Part shown: positions 11,801-34,395 of the stretch, in pieces
Position numbering within the stretch: the stretch's first letter is position 1
How the letters are laid out: every line of letters starts with the position of its first letter
Origin: Plazaster borealis
Lineage: Eukaryota; Echinodermata; Asteroidea; Forcipulatida; Labidiasteridae
DNA length: 64,000 nt
Assembly: GCA_021014325.1 (NCBI GenBank)
Contig: CM037476.1
Coordinates: forward strand, 22,418,827 to 22,482,826
Direction of reading: 5' to 3'
The notes under the pieces: generated by a model
Told to the model about the DNA's origin: nothing
The model's database searches: none
The model's input: the letters and a program-made list of their open reading frames with translations, nothing else
Program-made: the position numbers and the translations under genes

Positions 11801-14800
11801 CGTCATGTTTCAAATTTTGCTCTGAAAGAGTATCAAATAAAAGGGCGTTTTACACCATTTTAACGTGAGGTAGAGACTTGTGATTTTTCCCCAACTTTCA
11901 TGAGGAATCTATCTATTGGAAAATGAGTGCATCACAAAAACTGAATTTGACCTTGGAGCCCCTCTTTAATGCTCAGTATCATTCAACTTGACGTGTCGAT
12001 CGAAAACATTCCACACAATGCCTACACATTCACACTTTTTGCCCAACAAAAGGCAAATTATTTGAGCTAAATTAACCATTGACAAACAACCAGACACACC
12101 AACTTTAGAAACCTACACTATTTTAAGGCATGCTGTCTGAAAACTGGGGGGAAATATCGATTAAAGAGAAAATCCAGGGCATGGGTTGAAACAATAGCAG
12201 TTTGTGCAGGGAATGGGTCCTTGGTTACGAACACAGCTGTTATGGTTGATATTTAAATCTAAATCTAAATTAAATATATTAACTTTAAAGGTGCTACAAC
12301 GTCGATTTTCTTTTTAGATTTTTTTTTTTTAAATATAAAAACAATTAAATACAAGAACTTCCAACCTTGGTGTTTGGCATGCCGTGGCCTAGCTGTTTAG
12401 CGCATTATACTCAAGTTGGGGGTCCAATTGCACGGCTCTACTTACCGCGTAATTCTGGCAGTGGCTGCTGAATGCGCCACAGTAACTTAAACCCAAAGGT
12501 GCTACATAAATCGGACTCATAATTCAAAACATTTAAAAATAATAATAAGCGCTTTGAGACACCCGTAGATAAAGCACTTGATATAAAAACCCAATTCCAT
12601 GGGATTGGGTTTTTATCATGTACATTATTATTGCCTTCGGATTGGGCGCAAGCGTTTGTTGGGAAAGTAATATGGTTGGAAAGATGTTTTTAAAGTAGAA
12701 TAATATAATGATTCACACAAATATCCCTCGAAATTGTGTGGTTTTCCTTTTACTTCGTGAACTTCACGGTCCGCCATTTTGTGGAGTCAACAATTTGGTT
12801 TCTTCGAAATAGCGGGCCATGTTAGTTCACGAAGTAAATAAATAAAAAAACACTTTCAAGGTGTATTTGTGTGGATTATTATATTCTACTTTTAAATCAT
12901 CTTTCCAACTGTAGTCATTTCATAACAAACGCTTTATATAGCACAAAGCGCCCACTCAAAGGCGACGTGTCCCTTAAAGGTTTAAAGGACATACCATTCT
13001 CTGTTTCTGAACAACTGGTAAAAAAAACTGCTTGACTTCGTCTAGATTGCATGGCTACGGCTGGATCGCTGCACCATCATGCGTTGAAGTACCGGAAGTT
13101 TTTAGCAACACCCTTAGCAACAGTCGTAGCCCGAGCTAAATCCGCCAATTTGGATACGGCCTAAGTTTAACCGTTGTCGTGTTTTTTGACGTATGATTTT
13201 ATTTACATTTCCAGCGTGAATGTATCTCTATCCACGTCGGCCAGGCCGGAGTCCAGATGGGCAACGCCTGCTGGGAGCTGTACTGTCTGGAGCACGGCAT
13301 CCAGCCTGATGGTCAGATGCCCAGTGATAAGACCATTGGAACGGGTTTGGATTCCTTCAATACCTTCTTCAGTGAGACCGGGTCGGGGCAGCACGTCCCC
13401 CGTGCTATCTTTGTCGACTTGGAGCCAACTGTGATAGGTAAGACCACCATTATCAAACAGCGACAGTGTCTGTGTTAGTATGGCGGGATGGACCCCTCAA
13501 AAGCCCCAATGATGTGTCTTTATCATTTTACAGGAAATAGAAGCTTCGGTATTAATTCAAGATAAATTTTCCTGTCATGTAGTTTTGTTTTCTTCTTATT
13601 GATTGCAACAAAGTGATTGCCTGTAAATTGCCTTGTGTGACAAGGATACACAGATGAAATTTCAACATTGACCGTTCCAAAGACGCGTTAGTGCAGCAGG
13701 TTTGCATACATCACTGACGGTGGGCGTGCCTTCAGGGTGTGATTATGAACTTGGCCAAACTCAAGCTAAGCGCAGATCGGAGCTTAAAATTGAGAGAGAT
13801 GCGACAACTTGCGATTAGAAGCCACTTTCGGTGGGTTCCCCACCCCCCTAAAAAAAGGGGGGGACGTGCGCACACAGAGTGCCAGACTAGGCTGCACGCT
13901 GGGTTGTGCGACATCTGAACCGAAAATGACGTCCGGCAACCACGCGTATGGCCAAAGAAAACTGGTCCTTCTATGTCACAACTCTCTAAAATACACAGCT
14001 CTGGCGCAGATCATCGGGGAACCAGTTATAAATAACACCGATCTCATTGCATTTTGGCTGGTTACCTATTCTTAATTGGTTGAGCCCTGCAACGTTGGCC
14101 AGGGTTCAATTTCCAAGAGCTGCTTAAGCTCAAAAAGTAGCTCAGCTCAACAATGCTCACCAAAATAAAGTTACCAGCTAAAATACCATGTTACATGTAC
14201 CATCTGTGTTTGGTCTGCTGCTCATTTCTGCTTAGCAGGACATTTTTAAGCAGTATATTTTGCTTTTAAACGGCCGTATGAAATTGGGCTCTACTCTTTT
14301 TACTCCAACCCACAGATGAGGTTCGAACTGGCAAGTACCGCCAGCTCTTCCACCCCGAGCAGATGATTACAGGCAATGAGGATGCCGCCAACAACTACGC
14401 CAGGGGTCACTACACTGTCGGCAAAGACCACATCGATGTGGTGCTGGACAGGATTCGAAAATTGGTAAGCAGCTACAAGATGATTCATGTCACATCATAC
14501 CATTTTGTGATTGGTGTCCTGCACATACTGAACAAGAACTCAATACAAGCTCATCAGCCCGTCCCAGTGGTCTTGTATGAGACCGGAGGGACAGAGCGAA
14601 ATGATCTGCCTCCTTTTGCTTCAGTGGGGGCGCTGTTTAAGAATCTGACGTCACATGCAAGGGGTGTATCTGTACGTGCGATATGACTCCCAAAATGGCA
14701 GACCGTGAGCGGACAGTAGCCGCGTGTGACGTCAGCGCAAGGGATCAATATTTGAGAGCATATACATTGTGCCTTTGATGATACATGGTTTAATACATCA

Positions 14801-15825
14801 AATAATTGAGTCCCCATTTTGTGTGTTCTTTGTTCCAGTCTGAGATGTGTACCAGTCTTCAGGGTTTCCTATTCTTCCATAGCTTCGGTGGCGGCACCGG
14901 CTCAGGCTTCACCTCTCTCATAATGGAGCGACTGTCCATCGAGCACGGCAAGAAGTCCAAGCTGGAGTTTGCCGTCTACCCTGCTCCACAGATGGCCTCC
15001 GCGGTGGTGGAGCCCTACAACTCTATCCTGACAACTCACATCACACTGGAGCACTCCGACTGCGCCTTCATGGTCGACAACGAGGCCATCTACGATATCT
15101 GTCGGCGTAATCTCGACATCGAACGGCCGTCGTTTCTGAATCTCAACCGCCTCATTGCTCAGGTTGTCTCCTCCATCACGGCATCGCTGCGTTTCAATGG
15201 CGCCCTCAACGTTGATTTGAATGAGTTTCAGACCAACTTGGTGCCCTATCCAAGAATCCATTTTCCCCTTGTGTCGTATGCTCCAGTCATCTCGAAAGAG
15301 AAGGCCCACCATGAGACATTAACCGTCAATGAGATCACTAGTTCCTGCTTCGAGCCGGCCAACCAGATGGTGAAGTGCGATCCCCGTAACGGCAAGTACA
15401 TGGCTTGCTGCCTGCTGTACCGTGGTGATGTCGTCCCCAAAGACGTTAGTGCTGCCATTGCAACCATCAAGACCAAGCGTACCATACAGTTTGTAGACTG
15501 GTGCCCAACTGGCTTCAAGGTGGGTATTAGCACGCAGCCACCTACCGTGGTGCCCGGTGGTGATCTTGCCGAGGTGAAGCGTGCCGTAAGCATGATGAGC
15601 AACACCACCGCCATCTCTGAGGCCTGGGCTCGTCTGAACCACAAGTTTGATCTGATGTACGCCAAGCGTGCCTTCGTCCACTGGTACGTAGGAGAGGGTA
15701 TGGAGGAGGGTGAGTTCTCTGAGGCTCGTGAGGATCTGGCTTCCCTGGAGAAGGACTACGAAGAGGTTGGAGCTGAGAGTTCGGCCGGAGATGACAACGG
15801 GGATGACGGAAACGAAGAATATTGA
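8815..15825 (+). CDS. TUBA: Alpha-tubulin gene B (divergent isotype)
   Basis: This gene has four exons: 8815-8817 (ATG only, donor GTGAGT), 13215-13437, 14316-14464 and 14839-15825. Introns are 4397, 878 and 374 bp. The product is 453 residues. GGGTGSG, Glu254 and the final EEY are intact and Lys40 is kept ([13 protein letters not shown]). It shares with gene A Ser58, Gln60, Asn96, the M-loop KEKAHHETL (His282, Thr285), Asn309 and Ser-Thr at 356-357. Exon 4 starts [10 protein letters not shown] where most copies have [10 protein letters not shown]. The tail [17 protein letters not shown] is Asp/Asn-rich and lacks the poly-Glu run of D-G, so polyglutamylation would differ (inference). The start exon is assigned from the donor, the TATA box and the identical ATG-intron layout in C-G; RNA data are needed to prove it across a 4.4-kb intron. 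Confidence 0.9.
9311..9621. repeat. TTAA-flanked element, family 1, copy 1
   Basis: It begins TTAAAGACACTGGACACC and ends AATAGTGTCCAGTGCA, with an inner palindrome TCACGCGTGA. It is in intron 1 of gene B and shares the ACACCCTTGT and GTGTGCTTTCAGATG segments with copies at 10396, 34396, 58493 and 60516. Confidence 0.75.
10396..10770. repeat. TTAA-flanked element, family 1, copy 2
   Basis: This copy is about 375 bp, from TTAAAGGCATCGTACACG to CGTGTACAGTGCCTTTA. The ends are inverted repeats and continue as GTTTGGTAATTGTCAAAG. It has no coding capacity and lies in intron 1 of gene B. Confidence 0.8.
11260..11960. repeat. Element with about 95-bp inverted ends, copy 2
   Basis: The left end near 11270-11370 (TAATAGATAGAGTTCTTATG, CAACCTCATATTAAAACGG) is the reverse complement of the right end near 11845-11945 (CCATTTTAACGTGAGG, GAATCTATCTATTGG). 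It is the same family as 7505-8440. It contains a short (TTCAA)n microsatellite at about 11508-11536. Confidence 0.65.
12633..12980. repeat. TTAA element family 2 in intron 1 of gene B
   Basis: The arms GGATTGGGCG, GGTTGGAAAGATG and TACTTCGTGAACT on the left recur inverted on the right, ending at GGCGACGTGTCCCTTAA. The left terminus is degraded. The centre carries CCGCCATTTTGTGGAGTC. Confidence 0.65.
13051..13161. repeat. GGCCGTGTCCG element, copy 4 (left-truncated)
   Basis: Only the right part is clear: TTAGCAACAGTCGTAGC, then CCGCCAATTTGGATACGGCC. It lies just upstream of exon 2 of gene B. Confidence 0.6.
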
Positions 15826-16005
15826 TCGTGGTGCAATTCTTGGGACTATTTCAAATTATTGTTTTAATTGTATGCCAAACGTTTTGCTCAAAGCAATTTA
15901 AACCTGCAAATTGATTACTTATGTTTTTGATGCGATGATTTAATTTTTTTTTTTACTTTTCTCTATTTTCAATTTGAACGAATTAGCTTTTTTGTTTTAA
16001 GATAA

Positions 16006-16016
16006 ATTAAATTAAA
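16006..16016 (+). terminator. Possible ATTAAA poly(A) signal of gene B
   Basis: Two overlapping ATTAAA hexamers lie about 185 nt after the stop. The equivalent place behind the relic tail of gene A (4681-4686) has AATAAA, so B appears to use the weaker variant. Confidence 0.45.
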
Positions 16017-18357
16017 TATGTTTAAAAAAAAGCCTTGTTGACACATTATGAATACAATTTTAAAAAGCGCCACCCTTTGGCTGTTTCTATTTATCTTTGC
16101 ATAGTTTTACTTTTAAGCAATTCCATTATATTAAAATTTGCTTTTTGCGTTTAATGATGTTGCTTATCCATATTAGGTTTATTCTTTAGAACTGATTAGT
16201 AAAACGCAATCTTTGTTAAAATTCTGGTCAGCATTGCCGAAAAACTTCCGTTTTTCCCTACCTGAATAGAAGACAAATGATGGGAACAAAATGTCTCCAA
16301 AGGGGAATTCTAAAGAGAGGAATGTTCCACAAGGAATTGTTTGTAAAACGTCAATGGTAGGATGTTAAAGGCAAAGTATTCGATCTTTGCACGTATCCAC
16401 CATGTGCGTGTAGAGCCTCGACTTCATGCTTCATTTGTATTATATTTATGTATCTGTTTGGATGAAAGCGCATTACCGTGACAATACAGAGTTATATAAT
16501 GCTTCTATTCACTGCTGTCCCAAGTCGAGGCTCTATAGACACGCAAATGGCTGACCGTGGGCGAATACCTTTGGTTTTTGGAACTGTTCGATTGTTTTAA
16601 TCCAACACAGTACATAAATGTAGACATTATAAAACTAACCTGTGAACATTTTATTTCAAATGGTGGTAGCGTTTTTTGATCGCCGAATATCCGGAGTGGT
16701 TTATGTCCACGCAGGAAGAATAATCCGTAATTGGAATACACAATCTGAGAAACGTTTCATGCAGAAACGTTTCTCAGCTTGAAATATTTTTGAATTCTTT
16801 TCCCTAAAACCACATTCCTTTGAAGGGAATCGTTTCTCAACATCAACAGCTGCAGTGCTCCTGACCAAGTAAGTTTTTTCGTCATTCATTTTTCATCAAG
16901 TACAATTTCACAGTTGAAGGTAATTACAGGATTGTTATTCACAGAAAATAAACCACGTGATCAGTATGATTCTGAAAGCTTACTGATTGCAAAGATCATC
17001 CAGTCCCAATGTTTCACTTGTGTCAGAAATACTGACAAAGCCGAGAAAATATCACTGAGACCCCCATTGTAATTACGATTGCAACAATCGAAATTAAGGA
17101 CAACGTATTTACATGCTGAATAATGTGTATGGTGTTTCACTATAATTATTCTCCTTCTGACTACAGTGGATGGATTGAGCCCAAATTTTCACAGGTTTGT
17201 TGTGTCATTATGTTTCATCACACAAAATAAGGCCGTGACTGTGCAAGTCTCGCGCATAGTTGAACTTCTGGGACAATTTGTGGTCCCCAACCAAATGGAG
17301 TTTTACGTGGGCGGGATTTTGTTTTGTCAATTATTTTAGTTTAACGTAGTTTATGGTCATGAAAATCATATACGATGTTGGAATGTAATACTAAGTGCTA
17401 AACAATATGAAAGTACAATCAATTCAACAAAATAACAAAAACAACCTGAGAATAAGACTTAACCTCTGGCGGTCATGTTGTCATTAAACCTATGGGATAT
17501 AGACCACACATTCGGGCGTGATTGGCAAATGGGGTTTCTAACAATAAGCATCATTGCCCCAAAGTTTCAATTTTGTTTCAATGTTAGTTTGAACAAATTA
17601 TTTGTATTATACAAAAATTTAAAAAATATTTAACTTGAACTTATTTAATTTCTGCTCATGAAATTATTTATTGAATTTCACTTTTAATTTATTTATTGTA
17701 TGAATTTCAAACAGTTCATTTTCTTTAATCGTGATTCTGCAACTTGAAATATGATATTGGCTCCTAGCATCTTCATTTTAAACTAAATGATTTCAATTAA
17801 ATTTTTGAAATTTTAACGGGATTTTTTTCTGTGTATTTTGTTGGGAATGTGCATTTTTAAGTATGCTTTTTGGTCTACGTCCACTTCAAATTTGTACGTA
17901 GAATAAAAATTTGTTGGATTATAAGTGAGTCATAAAATTCACTCGAATTATTCAAAACTGAAACAAAGTGCAATAAATTTGGGGTAAAACCTACAGTAAT
18001 TGTCCTTACACGATCAAAGATATTTTATACAGATTCCTTGTCGAAATTTCTTTTTAGAACATGAAATAAAAAAATAAAATAAAATTGCATAAAATATTTT
18101 CCCCGGTATTCATTCCGTCCTCACCGCGGCCCCCACCATTTTGTCATCGAGACCACGCCTCTAATAACCTCCATCAAACCGTACAAAAGGGTTGGCCAAG
18201 ATAAAATTAACCCCTTATTCATAATTCATGCTCCACACGCCATGCAACTAGAAATTCCATTCGTTCCGGCGGTCGTCTTAACGGCAGCACGACCATCTTT
18301 GAATAATTACAATGCGCAGCGGCGCGTGGCTCACTCGCGACCCCCGTCTGTAGTGGG
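16017..18357. other. B-C intergenic region
   Basis: No gene is visible. Positions 16580-16930 are related to the repeat at about 7617-7940 (shared GGTGGTAGCG, CGCAGGAAGA and GAGAAACGTTT segments). Positions 17620-17770 match 5390-5570 behind gene A. The remainder is unassigned AT-rich sequence. Confidence 0.55.
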
Positions 18358-18393
18358 TATAAACGGCAGTGTTTTTCGGCCGGTCCGTCAGTT
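18358..18393 (+). promoter_or_regulatory. TATA plus initiator of gene C
   Basis: TATAAAC at 18358-18364 is followed by TCAGTT with A at 18390, 32 bases from the first T of the TATA box. This is the usual animal TATA-to-initiator spacing. No CCAAT box like that of D-G is seen close upstream. Confidence 0.7.
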
Positions 18394-18512
18394 GCAGTTA
18401 CTTGCTTCCCGCCCCGTGCATAGCTACAACAGGCAGGAATATCAAAGCTGTTATTTTAAAACCGATTTAATTTTTTTCTTCCGTCGAATCTCTCTCAACA
18501 AATCTACCAAAA

Positions 18513-24728
<6,216 letters not shown>

Positions 24729-24747
24729 ACGGGTCTTAACTGCAGCC

Positions 24748-24753
24748 AATAAA
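24748..24753 (+). terminator. Poly(A) signal AATAAA of gene C
   Basis: AATAAA lies only about 20 nt after the TAG stop, giving an unusually short 3'UTR unless a later signal is used. Confidence 0.65.
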
Positions 24754-27700
24754 GCGCCTTCAAGTTCAATTATTTGCTTCCCAAATGCATATTTGTACAA
24801 AAGTATCTCACATTGAAACACTTTATAAACTTATTAGAACCATTTTTAAAAGCTTCCAATTTCTGAGGCTGTTTAATTACGACCTGTTCCAACAGTTCCA
24901 ATGTCATCCAACAGTTAGTTTATCCAAAAGAATTCTTATCGACTTCAACGACTCTAAGGCCTCATTGTCTACTGCCCTCTCGTGGCAACTTTCCTACACA
25001 ACTACTGTTTCCTGTGATGGGACTGCTTTGTTTTTTATAATGACGCGCAGGTATTTTCCTCAATTTGTTATCAAATTTAATTGTTGATCAAAAATTACGC
25101 TGCTCTGGTGTCGCTATCAATTGTATTATGCACTACTCCCATGTAATTAACCCGTAGTGCCTTTGTGCAAAATTAGTGACGCCTATATCTGAAAATCCGA
25201 CACCGAAATATATAATATTGGTAAAAAGCTTCTTTCAAAATGAGTAATGCTTTTCGAATAATCGAAAAATTCATTGTAGGCCTAGTCTCTATCGAAGCCA
25301 AAAATGATACTAATGCTATAACCGAATGTGCGAAACTCAAGCCGTGTACATAACTGACTGTGTGCTTTCTTTAGTAATCGATCGAGAATGTATGCTTCTA
25401 AATAATCGATACTACAAGCAGGCAGTTCTAGGTTATTGGTTTTAAATCGATAAAGAATTGTAGCTTCTCGATGAGGAAGACGTCTATTGAGTTTTATTCG
25501 TCGGCTTTAGTCGGTAAACTATTGATTACGCCATTATACATATTCGAATTCCATCACATAAGCGCACCCCTGTCTGTTAAAATTCACTGTACATGAACAA
25601 TATTTACAGCTCGTTTGTTTTCAAAGATCAAATTTCGTCCGAAATGCATTAAAATTGAACAAGCATATTCAATGCGTGTCGTGGTATGTCTTTATTCTTT
25701 TCAAGTTGTCCTTTTTAATTATAAGTTGTCAATATTGTATTCCATGTTTCTCCTACCAAACAAAATGGACAGGTATTTTTGGCTGATACAAGAGTGATGC
25801 GGAGGCAGGGGTGAAGGGTGTGACCTCAGGCGTACGACCCAGGGGCAGAGGGGAGGGCAGCCGCCGGGGAGGGGTTGGCAACCACTGCCCTCAAATACGG
25901 GCATATAATTCGGTCACAGCAAGAAGAAAAAGAAAAAAAAGCAAGCATACTTTTTATCCGGTATTAGAAATTGATACTTGTTTTATCTTTGAACAATTTA
26001 CGGCAAACCAACCCCTCTGCCCACCCCCTCCCCCACCCCCAACAAAAGAGAGTCCCATATACACCCATGGTGGGACATCCCTCGACCCCTATCAATTTCT
26101 CATCTTAGTCGGCTTTTTGACCCTCAGTTGGCAACAACAAGTAGAACAAGATAGTCCAACAAACACATTTTTGAGCCTCAGTTGGCAAAACTCGAGTTAA
26201 GAACAAGATGGTCAAATAAACTTTTTAAAAAAATGTAGCCATTCTGTCTTTTAAAAAGGAACGTTACAGAACTGGTAATTAAAATTTTCTTTAAGGTCAC
26301 AGATTTACATAAAACTTACACGGTCTAATGATGATGATAGTAGAAAACATCCCAAGAAATATTTCTGTCTGAAATGCCATATTTTGATGAGAAATAAATA
26401 AAACTAATTTCCGATTGGAGTTTATCGCTCATGAGCGTTTTCTTCATGGATTGTATATACCACATGCAAATGTGTAATCGGTTTTTTTCACTATTTTCTC
26501 GTGACCCAGATGGCCGATCGATCTCAAACTTCTACAGGTTTGTCAATTTATGTATATGGTGGATTATATAAAGTGCTTACACTGCCAGCAACTGGTTTGT
26601 TAGCAAAAACCAATTCTGTAATGTTCCTTTAAGCAATCGCAAGAGATTGTGTTACTTTTTTGACAGTGCAGTGCGGCTCCTTACTAATTTGGCGCTTGCA
26701 CCCCCTCCAAATTAATACAAGTATGTCGAAAAATGTGAATCTCCAAAGATCGCCTGAAGGCACTTTAAATGAGATTCAAATTGCCATGGTGTCCTTTTGT
26801 GAATGCTGCGGCCATAGGTGCGTTGGTACCCAGTCATCTCGCTAAACGTGGGTGGATTCTAAGTAGGGCTTAGGCCTACTTCTTTTGACGAAAATACTGT
26901 AAAATTTGTTGCTGTTTTTTCTCAACAAGTTAAGTAGACACTATGTATTCAACTGAAACGTTCACGTGTGACTTTTATTGCATCTTTTAAATCACAAAAT
27001 GGAACAAAAATAAGTATAACACCTACTAAGCCCCACTGTGACATCCATGTAACATAAATAGCGCCCTCTGTCGCCATACCTCTTCACTTTTGCAGCCCCC
27101 TTATTATTATTTAAAAAACCTTGGGTTCCCCAGGGTTAATTGAATTTTTTTTATAATTTACCTCATCCTTCCAGAAAGTCCCATTGCATTTTATATCAGT
27201 TCGAAGGATCAACTTAGAAAATAGCCAAACGCAGAAGAAATTATTAGCCTGCCTACATTGGAAAACTCCACAAGGACATTGAATGTTGTGAAACAGTTGC
27301 AAGCCTAATACTGTACAAGTCAACTTCACAGATTAACGTTTGTTTTAAGAAAATTTTAAAAAATCACTAACAGTTACAGTAAACAATTTCCTCTGCTGGA
27401 TTCTGATTGAACATGTCCCGGAGTCAGGCCCGTAACCATGGAACTATTTGTTATTTGGAGAGTTTTTTTGTTTTGTTTTGTTTTGGGGTTTTTGGCGGGT
27501 GGGGGGGGGGGGCATATTTTTTATTTTATTTTAATTGGGGGTGAACATGGAAGAAAATTGACATCGGCGCATTAGCGGAGGGGATGGACATCTTTTGAAA
27601 ATGAAGGCCCAATTCAAGCAATTTGGTCAATTTTTGTGCTGATTTTTTTGGTGCGCACAATTTTTTATATTTTGGGTGGATTATTTCTTCTTCTTTTTTG

Positions 27701-27837
27701 ATTTTGGGGGACTCTTTTTTTTTCGTTTGGGGGGAGGGGCCTTCGCTTTTTGGGCACTTCTTGTTATGTCGTTTACACGGAATCTGACAGAGGGCTACAT
27801 ATCCTGCGCAGTGGATGGACGATGCCTAGGTACAAGG

Positions 27838-28296
27838 TACAAAAAATGTACACGTTGCCTTGGATTGGGCGCTTTGGGCTATAACAGCGTTTGTTATGAA
27901 ATGAAGATTATGGTTGGAAAGATGTTTTTACAAGAAATCGTGTGGTTGTTATTTTACTTCGTGAACTAACACAGTCCACCATTTTGTTGAGTCAAACATT
28001 TTGGTTGTACAATATGGCGGAACATGTGACCATGTGATGTCACGGGTTACATGGTAACATGATGCACTACACGAGTATAGCGGCTCCTAACCCAACTTTT
28101 AACCCGCCAATTTTGACTCCACAAAATGGCGGACCGTGATAGTCCACGAAGTATAATAAATTGTCCACACAATTTCAGAGGATATTTCTGTGAATCATTA
28201 TGTTCTACTTTGAAAATATCTTTCCAACTGTATTAATTTCAACGGCTTTTTTTTTACAGCCCAAAGCGCCCAGCCCAAGGCAACGTACCCCTTCAA
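27838..28296. repeat. TTAA family 2 element with longer centre
   Basis: The ends CACGTTGCCTTGGATTGGGC and GGCAACGTACCCCTT form inverted repeats. The central part includes AATATGGCGGAACATG and CGGGTTACATGGTAACATG. Similar centres occur behind F, G and H (near 53340, 59800 and 61870). Confidence 0.65.
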
Positions 28297-28390
28297 GTCC
28301 TTTGCACAGGTCTCAGGGTGTTGCTGAGAGGTAAAAGGTTCGTATCACTAAATAATCCCCCATTACCTATTTCCAAATTTGTGCTGTTTT

Positions 28391-28687
28391 TAAATGAACA
28401 TGTTGCCTTTGATTGGGCGCTTTGGGCTATAACAGCGTTCGTTATAAAATGAATTTACCGTTGGAAAGAAGTTATAAAAGTAGAATATAATGATTCACAC
28501 AATTTTTGACCCCACAACATGGCGGACCGTGTTAGTTCATGAAGTAAAAACAAAACCACACAATTTCGAGGGCTGTTTGTGTAAATCATTATATTCTACT
28601 TTGAAAACATCTTTCCAACCATGATAATTTCATAACAAACTCCTTTTTACAGCCAAAAGCGCCCAACCCAAGGCATTGACCCTTCAA
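28391..28687. repeat. TTAA family 2 element in the 3' flank of gene D
   Basis: The inverted ends are ACATGTTGCCTTTGATTGGG and CCCAAGGCATTGACCC. It occupies the same relative site as elements behind E (44118), F (52704), G (near 59580) and H (near 61670). Confidence 0.7.
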
Positions 28688-29280
28688 GTAATTTTAACCC
28701 CGAGAAAAAAAACTTCCTATAATCTCTTGAATCCACAGGCAGCAATCAGCCCTTTCCCCAAAAAATGTACTAATGTAGCTGCCAAGCCTAGCCAAATTGC
28801 ACCACATATTATGGGTTTACATCATTCTGTGTTTAACACCAGGCATATTATTTGGTTTTGGGAAAGAAGAAGGAACATTTAATCGAGTACAAGGGCTGAC
28901 CTACATGTGCATCTTCAAGCAAAAGTTTTAGAATACTTTTCAGGCTATTTAATCACAAATGTTTTCCTAGTTTTTCCAATGGTAAACACAAAGGAAATCA
29001 GAAATAAGACTAAAGTAGAATTCCTGAAATACAAATGGTAATAATAATTTGACAGCATTTCTTGAAACACCTCATTTGATTTCAAATTAACATGATACCG
29101 GGGTATGTAACCTGGTTTTGCAATTGCCACCATTTATGCATGCTTTAACAAGTGGAAATGATTACAACTTGGGCTGCCGCAAGCATCATGTTTGACCATT
29201 TTGAAATATTACATGAATCAATACTCCACGAACAAAACGAAACACAAATTGACTTTATTTTATGACTGTGATAATATCTT

Positions 29281-29286
29281 TTTATT
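29281..29286 (-). terminator. Distal poly(A) signal of gene D
   Basis: TTTATT on the plus strand reads AATAAA on the minus strand. Its surroundings (AATGAACAATAAAAAGAT) recur behind E, F, G and H. The proximal site of D reads TTTAAAAAAAACCTG instead of TTTAAATAAACTG, so D seems to depend on this distal signal. Confidence 0.5.
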
Positions 29287-29617
29287 GTTCATTTCTTCAT
29301 GATATCAAAGTTTTCTTTCTTCGAGCAGCAATAATAAAACAGTTTCTTTCTTTTACAGCAAGATTTCATAACGATTTATAATCTCTCTCGATGGTTGAGA
29401 AAACACAATTGTTTTTCTTATTTTGTATTTGGGTTAAAAAAATAAGTATTTTTAAAACAGAAGGGACAGACAGGTTTTTTTTAAAGTTCGTTCCAACTAT
29501 TCTTTTACCGAGGCTGAATGAGTTTACCGATCAAAAACTATTTCATGTTTTTCAAATGCGAGTAATGTTCAGTTTTTCTTTGGGTTGAAGTTCTGCAAAG
29601 TTTTGTATGGAATGTGT

Positions 29618-33500
<3,883 letters not shown>

Positions 33501-33642
33501 GTTTGTAGGTTGGTTTTAGTTGAATGTCAAAAAGGGAAGAGAAAACTTTCAATATTGTAGTTTGGTCTTTGCAGACAAATTCTGACGACGTCCTTTGCAA
33601 TGCAGGACAACAAGAGAATGGTTGTTAAGGCGGGACGGTCTG

Positions 33643-33684
33643 GTTTTATTAGCAGACGGTTGTCTTGTCGCCTAGCGATTGGCC
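33643..33684 (-). promoter_or_regulatory. CCAAT and TATA-like promoter of gene D
   Basis: Read on the minus strand, GGCCAATCGC (CCAAT at 33682-33678) is followed about 30 bases later by CTAATAAAACC, a weak TATA-like element. The order matches E-G, but the surrounding sequence does not align with their promoter block. Confidence 0.5.
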
Positions 33685-34395
33685 AGTTGGTTGTCTACGT
33701 GACATAACACAAGGGTATTAAGAAACAAGAACTGTGTAAACAAAGGGGTGGAACCACCAGGGGTACCCACTCCTAGGTTATCTCGGAATCTGTTGGGACC
33801 TACATCTGTATGGAGTATTGAATTTTGCCACCAATTATTTCTATGCAATTACAAAGCAATGTAACAAGTTCTGAATTATTGTTTGCGTCTGAAATGTTTG
33901 TTAAATTTAACAATAATTGTTTAAAATGTTTCAACATTATTTTAAAGACAGTGATTAAACTCGGTTAATGCTTTTAGCCACAAAAATTTAGAGATTTTCC
34001 CCGTTCCCCATACTCTTCCGATAGCCTATACGGATGCTTTCCTCGAAATTAAAGTAGGGGGGCCCTATGGGACCCCGCGCATGACTGCACACAACCCCAT
34101 TAAAAGAAAACTGTTTTGTTATGACAACAGCGCAGTTACGCGATTAGATACTTGCGCGAAATTACGGACCCCCTTGATTTGCTTTTGTATTGTAGCAGAT
34201 AAAAGCTTTATAGCAGTGTACCCGTAGTGATTATCTTAACGGGAGTGAACTGTGGTTAATTGAAAAGAGCAAACACACAGCAACCTAAAGGCTAATTATT
34301 TATTTCCTGTGAACATTTGGGTGAAGAAAACCCCCAAAACAAAAACAACATTCTTTGAATAAAAAAAGACACCCCGTACGTCTTGTATAATCGAT

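Larger units (their letters stand above)
24754..29280. other. C-D intergenic region
   Basis: No gene is supported. The region includes a direct repeat of about 50 bp at 26120-26215 (CCTCAGTTGGCAA twice), poly-G/T tracts at 27470-27540 and 27660-27740, and two family 2 TTAA elements. From about 28390 to 29280 it is the reverse complement of the 3' flanks of E, F and G (43-44.1 kb and equivalents), so it is the downstream flank of the inverted gene D. Confidence 0.6.
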
